The notes under the pieces were generated by a model, which worked only from the letters and a program-made list of their open reading frames with translations, made no database searches and was not told the origin of the DNA. 64,000 nt of DNA from Segatella buccae ATCC 33574. Lineage in GTDB: Bacteria > Bacteroidota > Bacteroidia > Bacteroidales > Bacteroidaceae. Where the stretch lies: assembly GCF_000184945.1 (NCBI RefSeq), contig NZ_GL586311.1:3124525-3188524 (forward strand), in the 5' to 3' direction. Positions within the stretch are counted from its first letter, which is position 1. Each line of letters begins with the position of its first letter. A program made the position numbers and the translations under genes. Below, in pieces: positions 8,682-16,851 of the stretch.

Positions 8682-10772
8682 CTACCAGTTGTTGAAAAGT
8701 TCGAAGCCGAACTTCACGCCCACGCCCTCGAAGTGGCGCGGACTCCAACCGCCGAAGATGCCGATGGAGAACAGGCGGTTGGTGAACCCGTAGCCCGCCT
8801 CGAAGTAGGGCGTGTACTTGCGCACCGAGAGCGCGCTGACATAGATGCGCTCCTTCTCCACGACTTGTCCCACCACCGGAATCCACGAGAGCAGCAACAG
8901 CGGTGCTTCGTAGGTGGAATTGAGGCGCACGTAGTAGTCGGAGGCGTTGTACCAGTTGGAGTTGAGCAGTTCAAACTCGCCGCTCCAGTCGTCGTTCCAA
9001 CCGTTGGGGATGTAGTTTTCGCGGAAGTTGGTGTAGTCGAGGAAGTAGTCTGTTTTTCCTTTCGAGGAGTAGAGGCCCACGCCTCCGCGCATCGACCACG
9101 CCCTCATGCGACTCATCTTGTGGAGAAATTGCCCGTCAAATTCCCACCGCTCGTAGTTGGTCATCGAACCGCAAAGTCCCTTGAACGACCGCTCGTAGTC
9201 GGAAGTGAGGATGGGGCCTTCGTCGCCCCACGGGCGGTATTGCAGGCGCAGATAGGGGGCCACGGTCTTGTAGACGGTGGGTTTGCCGGCGGCTATGAAG
9301 CCCTGTTTATGCACGGCCGACCGTCTGTGGGCCACAAAACCGCCCTGCACCCCAAGTCTGTTCTTCAGCACGTCGTAGTTGACACCCATTTTCAGGTTCA
9401 TGTCTTTGAAGTAGTCGAGGTGCATTTTGCCCCAGTTGATGGAGTCTTTCTTCTCGGCCTTCACCTCCTCAAGCACCCGGGAGTTGGTGATGCGGTTGCC
9501 GTTGCCAAAGTCTACGCGCACATATCCGTTGCGCCGTTTGTTAAAGTTGAAGTTGAACGGTATGTTGAAGTAGGTGTGCCGTTGTCTGAACGAGTAGCCC
9601 ATCTTCACGCGCATGGACAGATCGCGGTTGGGCGTGAAGTTGTAGTTGAGTCTGATGTCAAACTTGTAGATGAGTCCCTTGCGCCGCGTGAACCCGAAAT
9701 AGAGCGGGTTGAATATCGGCCCCACGCGCAGATGGCCCTGCCGATTTTGCCCCAAGTCGGCGTGTATGCGGTTGAGCATGTTGTCGCCGATGATGTCCCA
9801 GAACACATATTTAGCCCAATTTTCTTTCTTCGCCTTGGGCGATATGCCGGCCAGCGAGTCGCGCACAGCCTGCTCCCTCGCCGCCTGTATGCGCGCATTG
9901 CGCGCGGAGTTGAAGTCGGCCATCACGCGCTCTTCGTCGGGTGTGAGCGGTATCGGGCGCACCGACTGCATCAGCCGCGGGTCTTCGCTGTTGTCGATGG
10001 AGTCGGGCAGGTCGCGGGGCAGGTCGTAGACGCAGGTGAACCATGTGAAGATGCGGTTGCCCGTGACCGACACCTTGGCCGTCACATCACACTGCTTCGG
10101 GCGCAGCGACTTCTCGCCGTCTTCATTCATCCGGCACAACAAGCGGAAGTGAATCATGTCGTATTCACCTTCAAGTTCGAAGTTAATCACCCGTGCCGAA
10201 GCGTTGTCTACCAGCACATAACCGCTCACGAGCTGCGTGTTCTTTAACTTCGGTCTCACCAGTATTTTCGTTTGTCCGTTGTCGCGCTCGATGGTGCGGT
10301 AGCGGTAGAAACGCTTGTTGTCCCGGCACAGCGGCGAGAGGATGCGCCCCTTGAAAAGTTCCGCATCGTAGATGTCGGGCAGGAGGTATTCGTGGAGCAC
10401 GGAGAGCGTGTTGTGGCGGTGGTAGACGGTGCTTAGCGACACTTTGCGCTTGGCCTCCACGCGCCCGCGACGGTAGTAGGTCACGTGGTCGTAGCACTCG
10501 CCGAAGTAGTTGCGCCGCCCGTCGCGCGCCAGATAAAACAACGTGGGCACGGCCATGAGCGTGGGGTTGCGGCGGTTGATGTTCACCCTGAATTTCATGT
10601 AGACATTGGTCGTGAGCGTGTCGTGACGGGTGTCTGCAAACCGTTGGGGATAGTCCATCACGCGCCTGAGCAATTCGCGGTCGTATCGCGGTTTTCCCAC
10701 GATGTGGAGGGGGGCTGCCGCCGACAACCAAAGTCCCACGAGTATTGTCACAAACAGGCGAAATGTTTTCAT
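8682..10772 (-). CDS. DUF5686-like outer-membrane beta-barrel protein
   Basis: This 696-aa protein begins with a signal peptide (MKTFRLFVTILVGLWLSAAA). A periplasmic part of about 300 residues follows, then a C-terminal barrel with alternating aromatic and polar strands. The barrel part has WAKYVFWDIIGDNM, RVGPIFNPLYFGFTRRKG, VRVDFGNGNRITN and a final FGFELFNNW. The pattern matches DUF5686 proteins, whose role is not established. ATG 10772 is chosen because the signal peptide starts there; a -7-like TAAATTTG lies at 10778-10785 (minus). It ends 38 bp before the AddA start, so the three genes may be co-transcribed. Confidence 0.7.
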   Translation of the reverse strand: MKTFRLFVTILVGLWLSAAAPLHIVGKPRYDRELLRRVMDYPQRFADTRHDTLTTNVYMKFRVNINRRNPTLMAVPTLFYLARDGRRNYFGECYDHVTYYRRGRVEAKRKVSLSTVYHRHNTLSVLHEYLLPDIYDAELFKGRILSPLCRDNKRFYRYRTIERDNGQTKILVRPKLKNTQLVSGYVLVDNASARVINFELEGEYDMIHFRLLCRMNEDGEKSLRPKQCDVTAKVSVTGNRIFTWFTCVYDLPRDLPDSIDNSEDPRLMQSVRPIPLTPDEERVMADFNSARNARIQAAREQAVRDSLAGISPKAKKENWAKYVFWDIIGDNMLNRIHADLGQNRQGHLRVGPIFNPLYFGFTRRKGLIYKFDIRLNYNFTPNRDLSMRVKMGYSFRQRHTYFNIPFNFNFNKRRNGYVRVDFGNGNRITNSRVLEEVKAEKKDSINWGKMHLDYFKDMNLKMGVNYDVLKNRLGVQGGFVAHRRSAVHKQGFIAAGKPTVYKTVAPYLRLQYRPWGDEGPILTSDYERSFKGLCGSMTNYERWEFDGQFLHKMSRMRAWSMRGGVGLYSSKGKTDYFLDYTNFRENYIPNGWNDDWSGEFELLNSNWYNASDYYVRLNSTYEAPLLLLSWIPVVGQVVEKERIYVSALSVRKYTPYFEAGYGFTNRLFSIGIFGGWSPRHFEGVGVKFGFELFNNW

Positions 10773-10990
10773 TGCTGCAAATTTAATCAAAAATCCGCAC
10801 ACCCCACCGGCCTGTCTGCAATTATTTTTATTCATCCTTGTTTTTTCGTCATTCTTCCATTATTGTTGTCTTGTCGTCGATAGCCCTTGGCGCGCGAGGC
10901 GGTTGTTTCCAGCCTTTGCCGGCCCCGGTGAGGCGATGCACGGGTTCACTTGCCGGCAGGAAAGTTTTCGGAAAAAAGGAGAATGAAAAT

Positions 10991-11021
10991 TTGGCAGAAC
11001 AAAAAGAAAGCACTACCTTTG
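10991..11021 (+). promoter_or_regulatory. Promoter of tRNA-Pro
   Basis: The -33 TTG is at 10991-10993 and the -7 TACCTTTG at 11014-11021, with a 20-bp spacer. It lies about 40 nt upstream of the tRNA. Confidence 0.65.
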
Positions 11022-11062
11022 CACGCGCTGATTGCAAAAGGCGGTCAGCCGGTCGATTTTTT

Positions 11063-11135
11063 CGGGGTGTAGCGCAGTTGGTAGCGTTCCTGGTTTGGGA
11101 CCAGGCTGTCGCAGGTTCGAGTCCTGTCACCCCGA
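11063..11135 (+). tRNA. tRNA-Pro (UGG)
   Basis: The 7-bp acceptor stem is CGGGGTG (11063-11069) paired with CACCCCG (11128-11134), with discriminator A at 11135. The anticodon stem CCTGG/CCAGG encloses the loop TTTGGGA with anticodon TGG at 11096-11098. The T arm holds GTTCGAGTC. The 3' CCA is not encoded, as usual in this phylum. A single tRNA, not a cluster. Confidence 0.95.
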
Positions 11136-11339
11136 CAATCCGTTAAATCCAAATCATCTTCATCGGTGGTTTGGATTTTTTCGTTTGCCCATTTTTCCGC
11201 TTTTTCGTTTGCCGGGATACGCCCTTGGGGGCGTGCGGGCAGGCATAAAGCGCTGCCCCTACGGTTTTTCCGAAGGCTGCCCTGCATCTTTTCCGGAAGA
11301 AAAGAACGGACAAAAAAGCTGAGACCTTAATGCACCATC

Positions 11340-11600
11340 CGGAGCGGAAAAATGTGTTTGAGAGACAAAAAAGCCGTTCCGATTTTCCCATCCGGGCCTT
11401 GCGACAATGCGAAAGGGCCCCTTTGAGCGCGTCAAACAGGCCGGACGAGCAGCTGAAAGTGGCTCTTCTGCATTCTCACTGTGGCCTTTTGAGCCTTGTT
11501 CTCGGCATTTTCCGCCCCCTTTTCGAGGCTTCGTGAGCGTCAAAGAAATTCAAAGTGCTGACAGCCAATGACTTAAACATCTTCCCTGAATTTTGCGTAT
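11340..11600 (+). repeat. Dispersed repeat family B, copy 1
   Basis: It shares gattttcc, the gggcc-rich centre, ctgaaagtggctctt and the gcgtcaaagaaattcaaagt-type end with copies at 51500-51830 (opposite orientation) and 62545-62880 (same orientation). It is more diverged than those two. It lies in the 11136-11956 gap, which holds no credible gene. Boundaries are approximate. Confidence 0.5.
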
Positions 11601-11674
11601 TTCCGGCCGAAGAGCTTTAGCTGGAAAATATCGCAGGCACAGCCCGCTTTTTCGGCCAATATATTTTACAAGGG

Positions 11675-11702
11675 CAGGTGTCGGGTGGCAGGTGTCGGGT
11701 GG
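11675..11702 (+). repeat. Tandem duplication of a 14-bp unit
   Basis: caggtgtcgggtgg is present twice in a row (11675-11688 and 11689-11702). It resembles the ggtgg/ccacc tracts at 671-748 and 45850-45885. Confidence 0.7.
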
Positions 11703-11901
11703 TAATGAATGGCCGTGGAGTTGGAGGTGTGAGAGGTTATTTGTGCGCCCGAGGGTGGCGGGATCTCCTGTTTGTCAAAGGTTCGTTAAGGGGCGACCGC
11801 CCGTTCTGTCAGTTCTGCTTTTGTAGACCAATCTTTTTCTTTTATGATGGCAAGTATTTGCGACTTTTCCGCAAAATTTGCTAAAAAACATTTTCTTTGC
11901 T

Positions 11902-11931
11902 TTGCCATTCAAAGATTTATGCGTAATTTTG
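11902..11931 (+). promoter_or_regulatory. Promoter of the bamD-rpoZ-DUF4293 operon
   Basis: The -33 TTG is at 11902-11904 and the -7 TAATTTTG at 11924-11931, with a 19-bp spacer. It lies 26 nt upstream of the bamD start codon. Confidence 0.65.
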
Positions 11932-11956
11932 CAAGCCAAAGCGTGAATATTCTTAT

Positions 11957-12805
11957 ATGAAAAAAATATCTCTTGCAGCCCTGTTTGTGGCTATCCTGCT
12001 GTCGGGTTGTGCGCATGAGTTCAATCAGGTGTACAAATCGGACAATTACCCATACAAATACGAATATGCCAAAGAGTGCTTTGCCGCCGGCAAGTACACC
12101 CGCGCAGCCACCCTGCTTGGGGAACTCGTGACGGTGATGAAAGGCACCGAGAATGCGCAGGAGTGCCTCTACATGTATGCGATGGCGGAGTATTGCATGA
12201 GAGACTATCAGACGGCATCGGAATATTTCAAGAAGTATTATTCCTCCTATCCGCGCGGGCAATATGCCGAGATGGCCAAATACTACGTGGGCGAGAGCCT
12301 CTACATGAGTACGCCTGAGCCCCGGCTCGACCAGTCGCAGACCTACTCGGCCATCTCTGCCTATCAGGAATATCTCGACCTCTTCCCCGACGGCAAACTG
12401 AAACAGCAGGCCCAGCAGCGGCTCTTCGCCCTGCAGGACAAGCTCGTGCAGAAGGAGCTCTACAACGCCCAGCTCTATTACGATCTCGGCACCTATTTCG
12501 GCAACTGCACCAGCGGCGGCAACAACTATCAGGCTTGCATCGTCACCTCGCAGAATGCGCTCAAGGAATATCCCTACAGCAGCAAGCGGGAGCGTTTTGC
12601 TACGCTGCTCATGAAGAGCAAATACGAACTGGCCAAGATGAGTGTGGAGGCGAAACAGATGGAGCGTTATCAGGACGCGCAGGACGAGTGCTACGGATTC
12701 CTTAACGAATATCCCGACTCGAAGGAGCGTGCCAACTGTGAACGATACATCGACGACTGCAAGAAATACATCGCCCGACACGAGCACGACAATCCGCTGC
12801 GCTGA
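11957..12805 (+). CDS. bamD: Outer-membrane protein assembly lipoprotein BamD
   Basis: This is a periplasmic lipoprotein of the BAM complex, which inserts beta-barrels into the outer membrane. A lipoprotein signal peptide ends at LLSGC, with the acylated Cys at 18. The rest is tetratricopeptide-like helices with the family hallmarks YNQVYKSDNY-like start (FNQVYKSDNY), YYSSYPRGQYAEMAKYYVGE, YQEYLDLFPDG and FLNEYPDSKE. The length (282 aa) is normal. It is first in an operon with rpoZ (64 bp downstream) and the DUF4293 gene. Confidence 0.9.
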   Translation: MKKISLAALFVAILLSGCAHEFNQVYKSDNYPYKYEYAKECFAAGKYTRAATLLGELVTVMKGTENAQECLYMYAMAEYCMRDYQTASEYFKKYYSSYPRGQYAEMAKYYVGESLYMSTPEPRLDQSQTYSAISAYQEYLDLFPDGKLKQQAQQRLFALQDKLVQKELYNAQLYYDLGTYFGNCTSGGNNYQACIVTSQNALKEYPYSSKRERFATLLMKSKYELAKMSVEAKQMERYQDAQDECYGFLNEYPDSKERANCERYIDDCKKYIARHEHDNPLR

Positions 12806-12868
12806 CCCCGGGCGGATGTCCACAACACGCATATCAATAAAAAACAAAACAGTATATACATCTAAAGA

Positions 12869-13198
12869 ATGGATTACAAGAAGTCAAAAGCCCCTACAAA
12901 CACCGTGACCCGCAACATCATGGAACTCTGCGAGGAGACCGGCAACATCTACGAGAGCGTGGCCATCATCGGCAAGCGCAGCAACCAGATTGGCATTGAA
13001 ATCAAACAGGATCTCAGCAAGAAACTGGCCGAGTTTGCCTCTTACAACGATTCGCTTGAGGAGGTGTTTGAAAACCGCGAGCAGATAGAGATTTCGCGCT
13101 ATTACGAGAAGTTGCCCAAACCCACACTTCTCGCCACACAGGAGTTTATCGAGGGCAATGTCTACTGGCGTGACCCCTCTAAGGATCGCGAGTTCTGA
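12869..13198 (+). CDS. rpoZ: RNA polymerase omega subunit, Bacteroidota type
   Basis: This 109-aa protein matches the Rpb6/omega-like subunit of Bacteroidota, a small stabiliser of the beta' subunit of RNA polymerase. The conserved start (TNTVTRNIMELCEETGNIYE) and the SVAIIGKRSNQIG segment correspond to the omega core helices. The C-terminal extension (EGNVYWRDPSKD) is typical of the phylum. Its stop codon shares one base with the next gene (TGATG), so translation is probably coupled. Confidence 0.85.
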   Translation: MDYKKSKAPTNTVTRNIMELCEETGNIYESVAIIGKRSNQIGIEIKQDLSKKLAEFASYNDSLEEVFENREQIEISRYYEKLPKPTLLATQEFIEGNVYWRDPSKDREF

Positions 13199-13659
13199 TG
13201 ATACAGCGCAAGCAAACCATCTTCCTGCTGCTGGCAGTGGTGGCCTTTGTGGTGTGCCTCGCCTTGCCGGTGGCCGTGGTGGTGCCTGAAATGTTGGGGC
13301 AGACGATGGCCGTCTACAACCTCGGTGTGGTGGATGCCAACGGCTCGTTCAACTTCAGCAGCGTGCCGCTCTTTGTGTTGCTGGCAGTGGCCTGTGTGCT
13401 TTCGTTCGTGGCGATATTCCTCTACCACAACCGCTCTTTGCAGGCCCGGCTCTGTACGACCGTACTTGTGCTCTTGTCGGCATGGTATGCCTACTACGCC
13501 CTTTGCGCCTTTGGCGTGCTGCTCGACTTGGGTACGGGCTCTTTCCACATGTCGTTTGCCGGCATGTTGCCTGCTGTGGCCATGATCTTGCTGGTGCTCG
13601 CGCGCAAGGGGGTGCTTGACGACGAGAAGCTCGTAAGGGCTGCCGACCGGCTCAGATAG
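13198..13659 (+). CDS. DUF4293 family membrane protein
   Basis: This is a 153-aa integral membrane protein with four predicted membrane helices, at about 7-29, 55-76, 83-105 and 118-138. The start MIQRKQTIFLL is characteristic of DUF4293. The function is unknown. It overlaps rpoZ by one base and closes the operon before a strong bidirectional terminator. Confidence 0.8.
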   Translation: MIQRKQTIFLLLAVVAFVVCLALPVAVVVPEMLGQTMAVYNLGVVDANGSFNFSSVPLFVLLAVACVLSFVAIFLYHNRSLQARLCTTVLVLLSAWYAYYALCAFGVLLDLGTGSFHMSFAGMLPAVAMILLVLARKGVLDDEKLVRAADRLR

Positions 13660-13686
13660 ACTATATAACAGAATAAAGATAACACG

Positions 13687-13723
13687 AAAAGGCCGGAATC
13701 CCGCGCGGGATTCCGGCCTTTTT
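13687..13723. terminator. Bidirectional terminator between DUF4293 and prolyl oligopeptidase
   Basis: A near-perfect palindrome (aaaaggccggaatcccgc and its complement) has a T run at the right end and an A run at the left. It therefore serves both the bamD operon and the convergent peptidase gene. Confidence 0.9.
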
Positions 13724-13793
13724 GTGTCCTCCGGTCTGTGTCGTTGGGGCTAATGCCGTGTTGCTTTTATGGCGGTGACGGGCACGGACCGTT

Positions 13794-15905
13794 CTATTTG
13801 ATGCCCATGTTGTAGAAAATAAAACCGTAGATGTCGGCTTGTTCCTCCAACCGTTTGCCCATCGGTTTGCCGCTGCCGTGGCCGGCTTTGGTGTCGATGC
13901 GGATAAGCGTGGGGCGCGTGCCGTCGTTGCAGGCTTGCAGAGTGGCGGCAAACTTGAAGCTGTGGGCCGGCACCACGCGGTCGTCATGGTCGGCTGTGGT
14001 GATGAGTGTGGCCGGATAGCGGATGCCCGGGCGCAGGTTGTGCAGCGGAGAGTAGCCCCGGAGGTAGTCGAACATCTCCTTGGAGTCTTCGCTCGTGCCG
14101 TAGTCGGAAGCCCAGTTCCAGCCGATGGTGAACTTGTGGTAGCGCAGCATGTCCATCACACCCACCTGTGGCACGGCCACACGAAAGAGGTCGGGGCGTT
14201 GCGTCATGCAGGCCCCTACGAGCAGTCCGCCGTTGCTGCCCCCGTTGATGGCCAGATGGTCGCTGTCGGTATAGCGGTTGGCGATGAGCCATTCGGCCGC
14301 CCCGATGAAGTCATCAAACACGTTCTGCTTCTTCATCTTCGTGCCGGCCAAGTGCCATTCCTCTCCATACTCGCTGCCACCGCGCAGATTTGCCACCACA
14401 TAGATGCCACCCCGTTCGAGGAAGGGGATGCGTGTGGCGGCGAAATAGGGTGTCAGGGCAATGTTGAAACCACCGTAGCCGTAGAGCAGCAGCGGATTGC
14501 GCCCGTTGCGCTTCATGCCTTTCCGGTAGGTGATAAAGAGCGGAATGCGCGTGCCGTCCTTGCTGGTGAAGAAGTGCTGTTCGCTCACGTAGTCTGCCGG
14601 ATTGAAGTTCACCTTCGGCGAAGAGTAACGTGTGCTGCGGTTGGTGGCCGGATCGTAGCGGTAGACGGTTCCGGGTGTGGAGTAGGAGCTGAACGAATAG
14701 AACACGTCCGGCAGGTCTTTGTCACCGCTGAAGCCCGCATTGCCCACGCCCGGCAGAGCGATCTCACCCATTCTCCTGCCGTCGAGGGCGTAGAGATAGG
14801 CATGACTGCAAGCGTCTTTCATGTAGGAGAGTATCATTTTGCCCGCAGTGAAGGTCACCCCTTCGAGCACATCGCCGCTCTCGGGCACCAGTTCCTGCCA
14901 GTCGGCGAAGCCCGGGCGGTCGATGTCGGCCACCATGAGACGGTTGCGCGGTGCGCCGTCGTTGGTGAGCAGGTATATTTTCCGTCCTATGGTCTCTACC
15001 GGCGAGTATTGCAGTTCCATGTTGGCCGTCATCCGGATAAACTGTGCGTCGGGCTTCGTGAGGTCTCTCACGTAGAGGTTGTTTCCGGCTCCTGCCCCGC
15101 TCTCATAGAGGAACATCATGGTTTCCTCCTCGTTCACGCTCACGCTGTAGAAGCGCATCGGGTAGGCCGGATTCTGGTAGAACAGCCGGTCTTCGCTCTG
15201 CGGTGTGCCCAGTTTGTGGTAGTATATCTTGTGGGTGGCGTTCACATTGCTGTATTCTTTGCCTTTCGTGGGCGCATCGTAGGCACTGTAATAGAAGCCG
15301 TCGCCCTGCCACGCTGCCCCCGAGAACTTGGCCCACTCGATGTGGTCGTCAAGCAGGCGGCCCGTGACGGCATCCATCACGTAGAACTCCTGCCAGTCGC
15401 TGCCGCTGCGCGAGATGCTGTAAGCGGCATATTTGCCGTCGTTGGAGAAGGAAAGTCCCGTCAGTGCCACCGTCCCGTCGGCCGACAGCTTGTTGGGGTC
15501 GAGGAACACACGGGCGTTGCGTTCGTCTCCCGGACGATCCATCACGTAGAGCACGCTTTGGTTTTGCAATCCGTCGTTCTTGTAGAAATACCACTTCTTG
15601 TTCTTCTTGTTGAATGTAGGTAGGCCTATCTTCTCATAGTCAGACACTTCTTTGAGTCTCTTCAACAGTTTCTCCCGCATCGGAATGCGCTTGAGGTAGG
15701 CCTGTGTGAGTTTGTTTTCGGCCTCCACCCATGCAGCTGTCCGGGCCGACGTGTCATTCTCCAACCATCGGTAGGGGTCGGCCACTTGTTCTCCGAAATA
15801 GGTGTCTACGGTGTTTTCACGCGGTGTGTCGGGATAAGTTATTTTCTGTGCCAAGGCCCCCGAGACGGTGAGCATGGCCATACCGACGATCATTTCTCTT
15901 TTCAT
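13794..15905 (-). CDS. Prolyl oligopeptidase family serine peptidase (S9A)
   Basis: It cleaves short peptides after proline, probably in the periplasm, given the signal peptide MKREMIVGMAMLTVSGALAQ. An N-terminal cap (PDTPRENTVDTYFGEQVADP, YRWLEN) and a beta-propeller (about residues 80-430) precede the alpha/beta-hydrolase domain. The catalytic triad is Ser557 in GGSNGG, Asp in TTADHDDRVVP (about 640) and His676 in KAGHGSGKP. The length (703 aa) is normal. ATG 15905 starts the signal peptide; in-frame upstream Met codons would bury it. Confidence 0.92.
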   Translation of the reverse strand: MKREMIVGMAMLTVSGALAQKITYPDTPRENTVDTYFGEQVADPYRWLENDTSARTAAWVEAENKLTQAYLKRIPMREKLLKRLKEVSDYEKIGLPTFNKKNKKWYFYKNDGLQNQSVLYVMDRPGDERNARVFLDPNKLSADGTVALTGLSFSNDGKYAAYSISRSGSDWQEFYVMDAVTGRLLDDHIEWAKFSGAAWQGDGFYYSAYDAPTKGKEYSNVNATHKIYYHKLGTPQSEDRLFYQNPAYPMRFYSVSVNEEETMMFLYESGAGAGNNLYVRDLTKPDAQFIRMTANMELQYSPVETIGRKIYLLTNDGAPRNRLMVADIDRPGFADWQELVPESGDVLEGVTFTAGKMILSYMKDACSHAYLYALDGRRMGEIALPGVGNAGFSGDKDLPDVFYSFSSYSTPGTVYRYDPATNRSTRYSSPKVNFNPADYVSEQHFFTSKDGTRIPLFITYRKGMKRNGRNPLLLYGYGGFNIALTPYFAATRIPFLERGGIYVVANLRGGSEYGEEWHLAGTKMKKQNVFDDFIGAAEWLIANRYTDSDHLAINGGSNGGLLVGACMTQRPDLFRVAVPQVGVMDMLRYHKFTIGWNWASDYGTSEDSKEMFDYLRGYSPLHNLRPGIRYPATLITTADHDDRVVPAHSFKFAATLQACNDGTRPTLIRIDTKAGHGSGKPMGKRLEEQADIYGFIFYNMGIK

Positions 15906-15930
15906 GTGGTTGTTTGATATTTGGGTCATT

Positions 15931-16143
15931 CTAATTGGTTTCACTTTCCGTCCTGTCTCCGGCAGGGAGACGGGAAGACACTATCTTCCATCCGTCGATG
16001 CAACGCTTCTGCAACGAGAAGTTCACACCTATCTCGTAAAGTCGGCGGCTGTCTAAGGCAAAAGGGCGGGTATAGCCATTCTCCTCTATCTGCCGGAGCG
16101 CGTCTTCCGGTGTGCCGTCGAGTTCGAATTCAAGGATGTAAAT
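15931..16143 (-). pseudogene. Remnant of an AAA-ATPase-like/PD-(D/E)XK_9 protein (C-terminus only)
   Basis: A 69-codon frame on the minus strand, read without a start codon, gives YILEFELDG, EDALRQIEENGYTRPFALD, RRLYEIGVNFSLQKRCIDGW and a natural stop at 15931. This matches the C-terminal end of the common Bacteroidota proteins with an AAA-ATPase-like domain followed by PDDEXK_9. The usual EFK catalytic segment reads EFE here. The segment begins directly after the response-regulator stop, in the same frame. Only the tail survives, so it is a relic. Confidence 0.65.
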
Positions 16144-16851
16144 TTAGACGAGCAACTTATATCCGATACCGCGCACATTGACAATCCGGATGCTGTCGTC
16201 TTTTGCAAGTTTGTGGCGCAGCTTGGTGATGAACACTTGCAGACTGCGGGCGTTGAAGAAACTGTCATCTCCCCACAGCTTGAGTAGGATGTCTTGCGTC
16301 TCCACCACGTCGTTGCGTCTTTCCGCCAACATGCGGAGCAGTTCGGTCTCGCGGTGGGAGAGAAGCACAGTCTGCCCGGCGAAGAGCAGTTGCTGCCTCA
16401 CGGCATCCAGCCGGTAGCGGCTTATCCCAATGGTGGGCGAGGGAACAACAGGCCGGTCTTCCGGCCGATAGCGGGCTGCGCGGCCCATGAGAGCACGGAG
16501 TCGCACGATAAGCTCCTGCATGCCGAAAGGTTTTTTCAGGTAGTCATTGGCACCGAGTTCAAATCCTTTCACCACATCCTCCACCGAAGAACGGGCCGTG
16601 AGGAATAGCACCGGCGTGTGACTGTCGACACGGCGGATGCGCCTCACCAGTTCGAAGCCGTCCATGTGCGGCATCATCACGTCGGCCACGAGCACGTCGG
16701 GCTTTCGGGCGAGGAAGAGTCGTAACGCCTCCTCTCCGTCGGCTGCCGGCGTGATGTTAAAATCCTGTGCGTCGAGCGTGTCTTTGATAATCATGGCCAA
16801 GGTCTGTTCGTCTTCAGCCAGCAATACGCTTATCTTCCGATTCTTTGTCAT
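16144..16851 (-). CDS. OmpR-family response regulator
   Basis: This two-component output regulator (235 aa) has a receiver domain at about 6-120, with acidic pocket EDE (13-15), phosphoacceptor Asp57 in DVMMPHMDG and conserved Lys in KKPFG. A C-terminal winged helix (about 135-235) ends in SIRIVNVRGIGYKLLV. It overlaps the kinase gene by 4 bp (ATGA), so the two are translationally coupled and form a cognate pair. It resembles RprY-type regulators of Bacteroides. Regulation of the divergent TonB-dependent receptor is a plausible inference. Confidence 0.9.
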   Translation of the reverse strand: MTKNRKISVLLAEDEQTLAMIIKDTLDAQDFNITPAADGEEALRLFLARKPDVLVADVMMPHMDGFELVRRIRRVDSHTPVLFLTARSSVEDVVKGFELGANDYLKKPFGMQELIVRLRALMGRAARYRPEDRPVVPSPTIGISRYRLDAVRQQLLFAGQTVLLSHRETELLRMLAERRNDVVETQDILLKLWGDDSFFNARSLQVFITKLRHKLAKDDSIRIVNVRGIGYKLLV

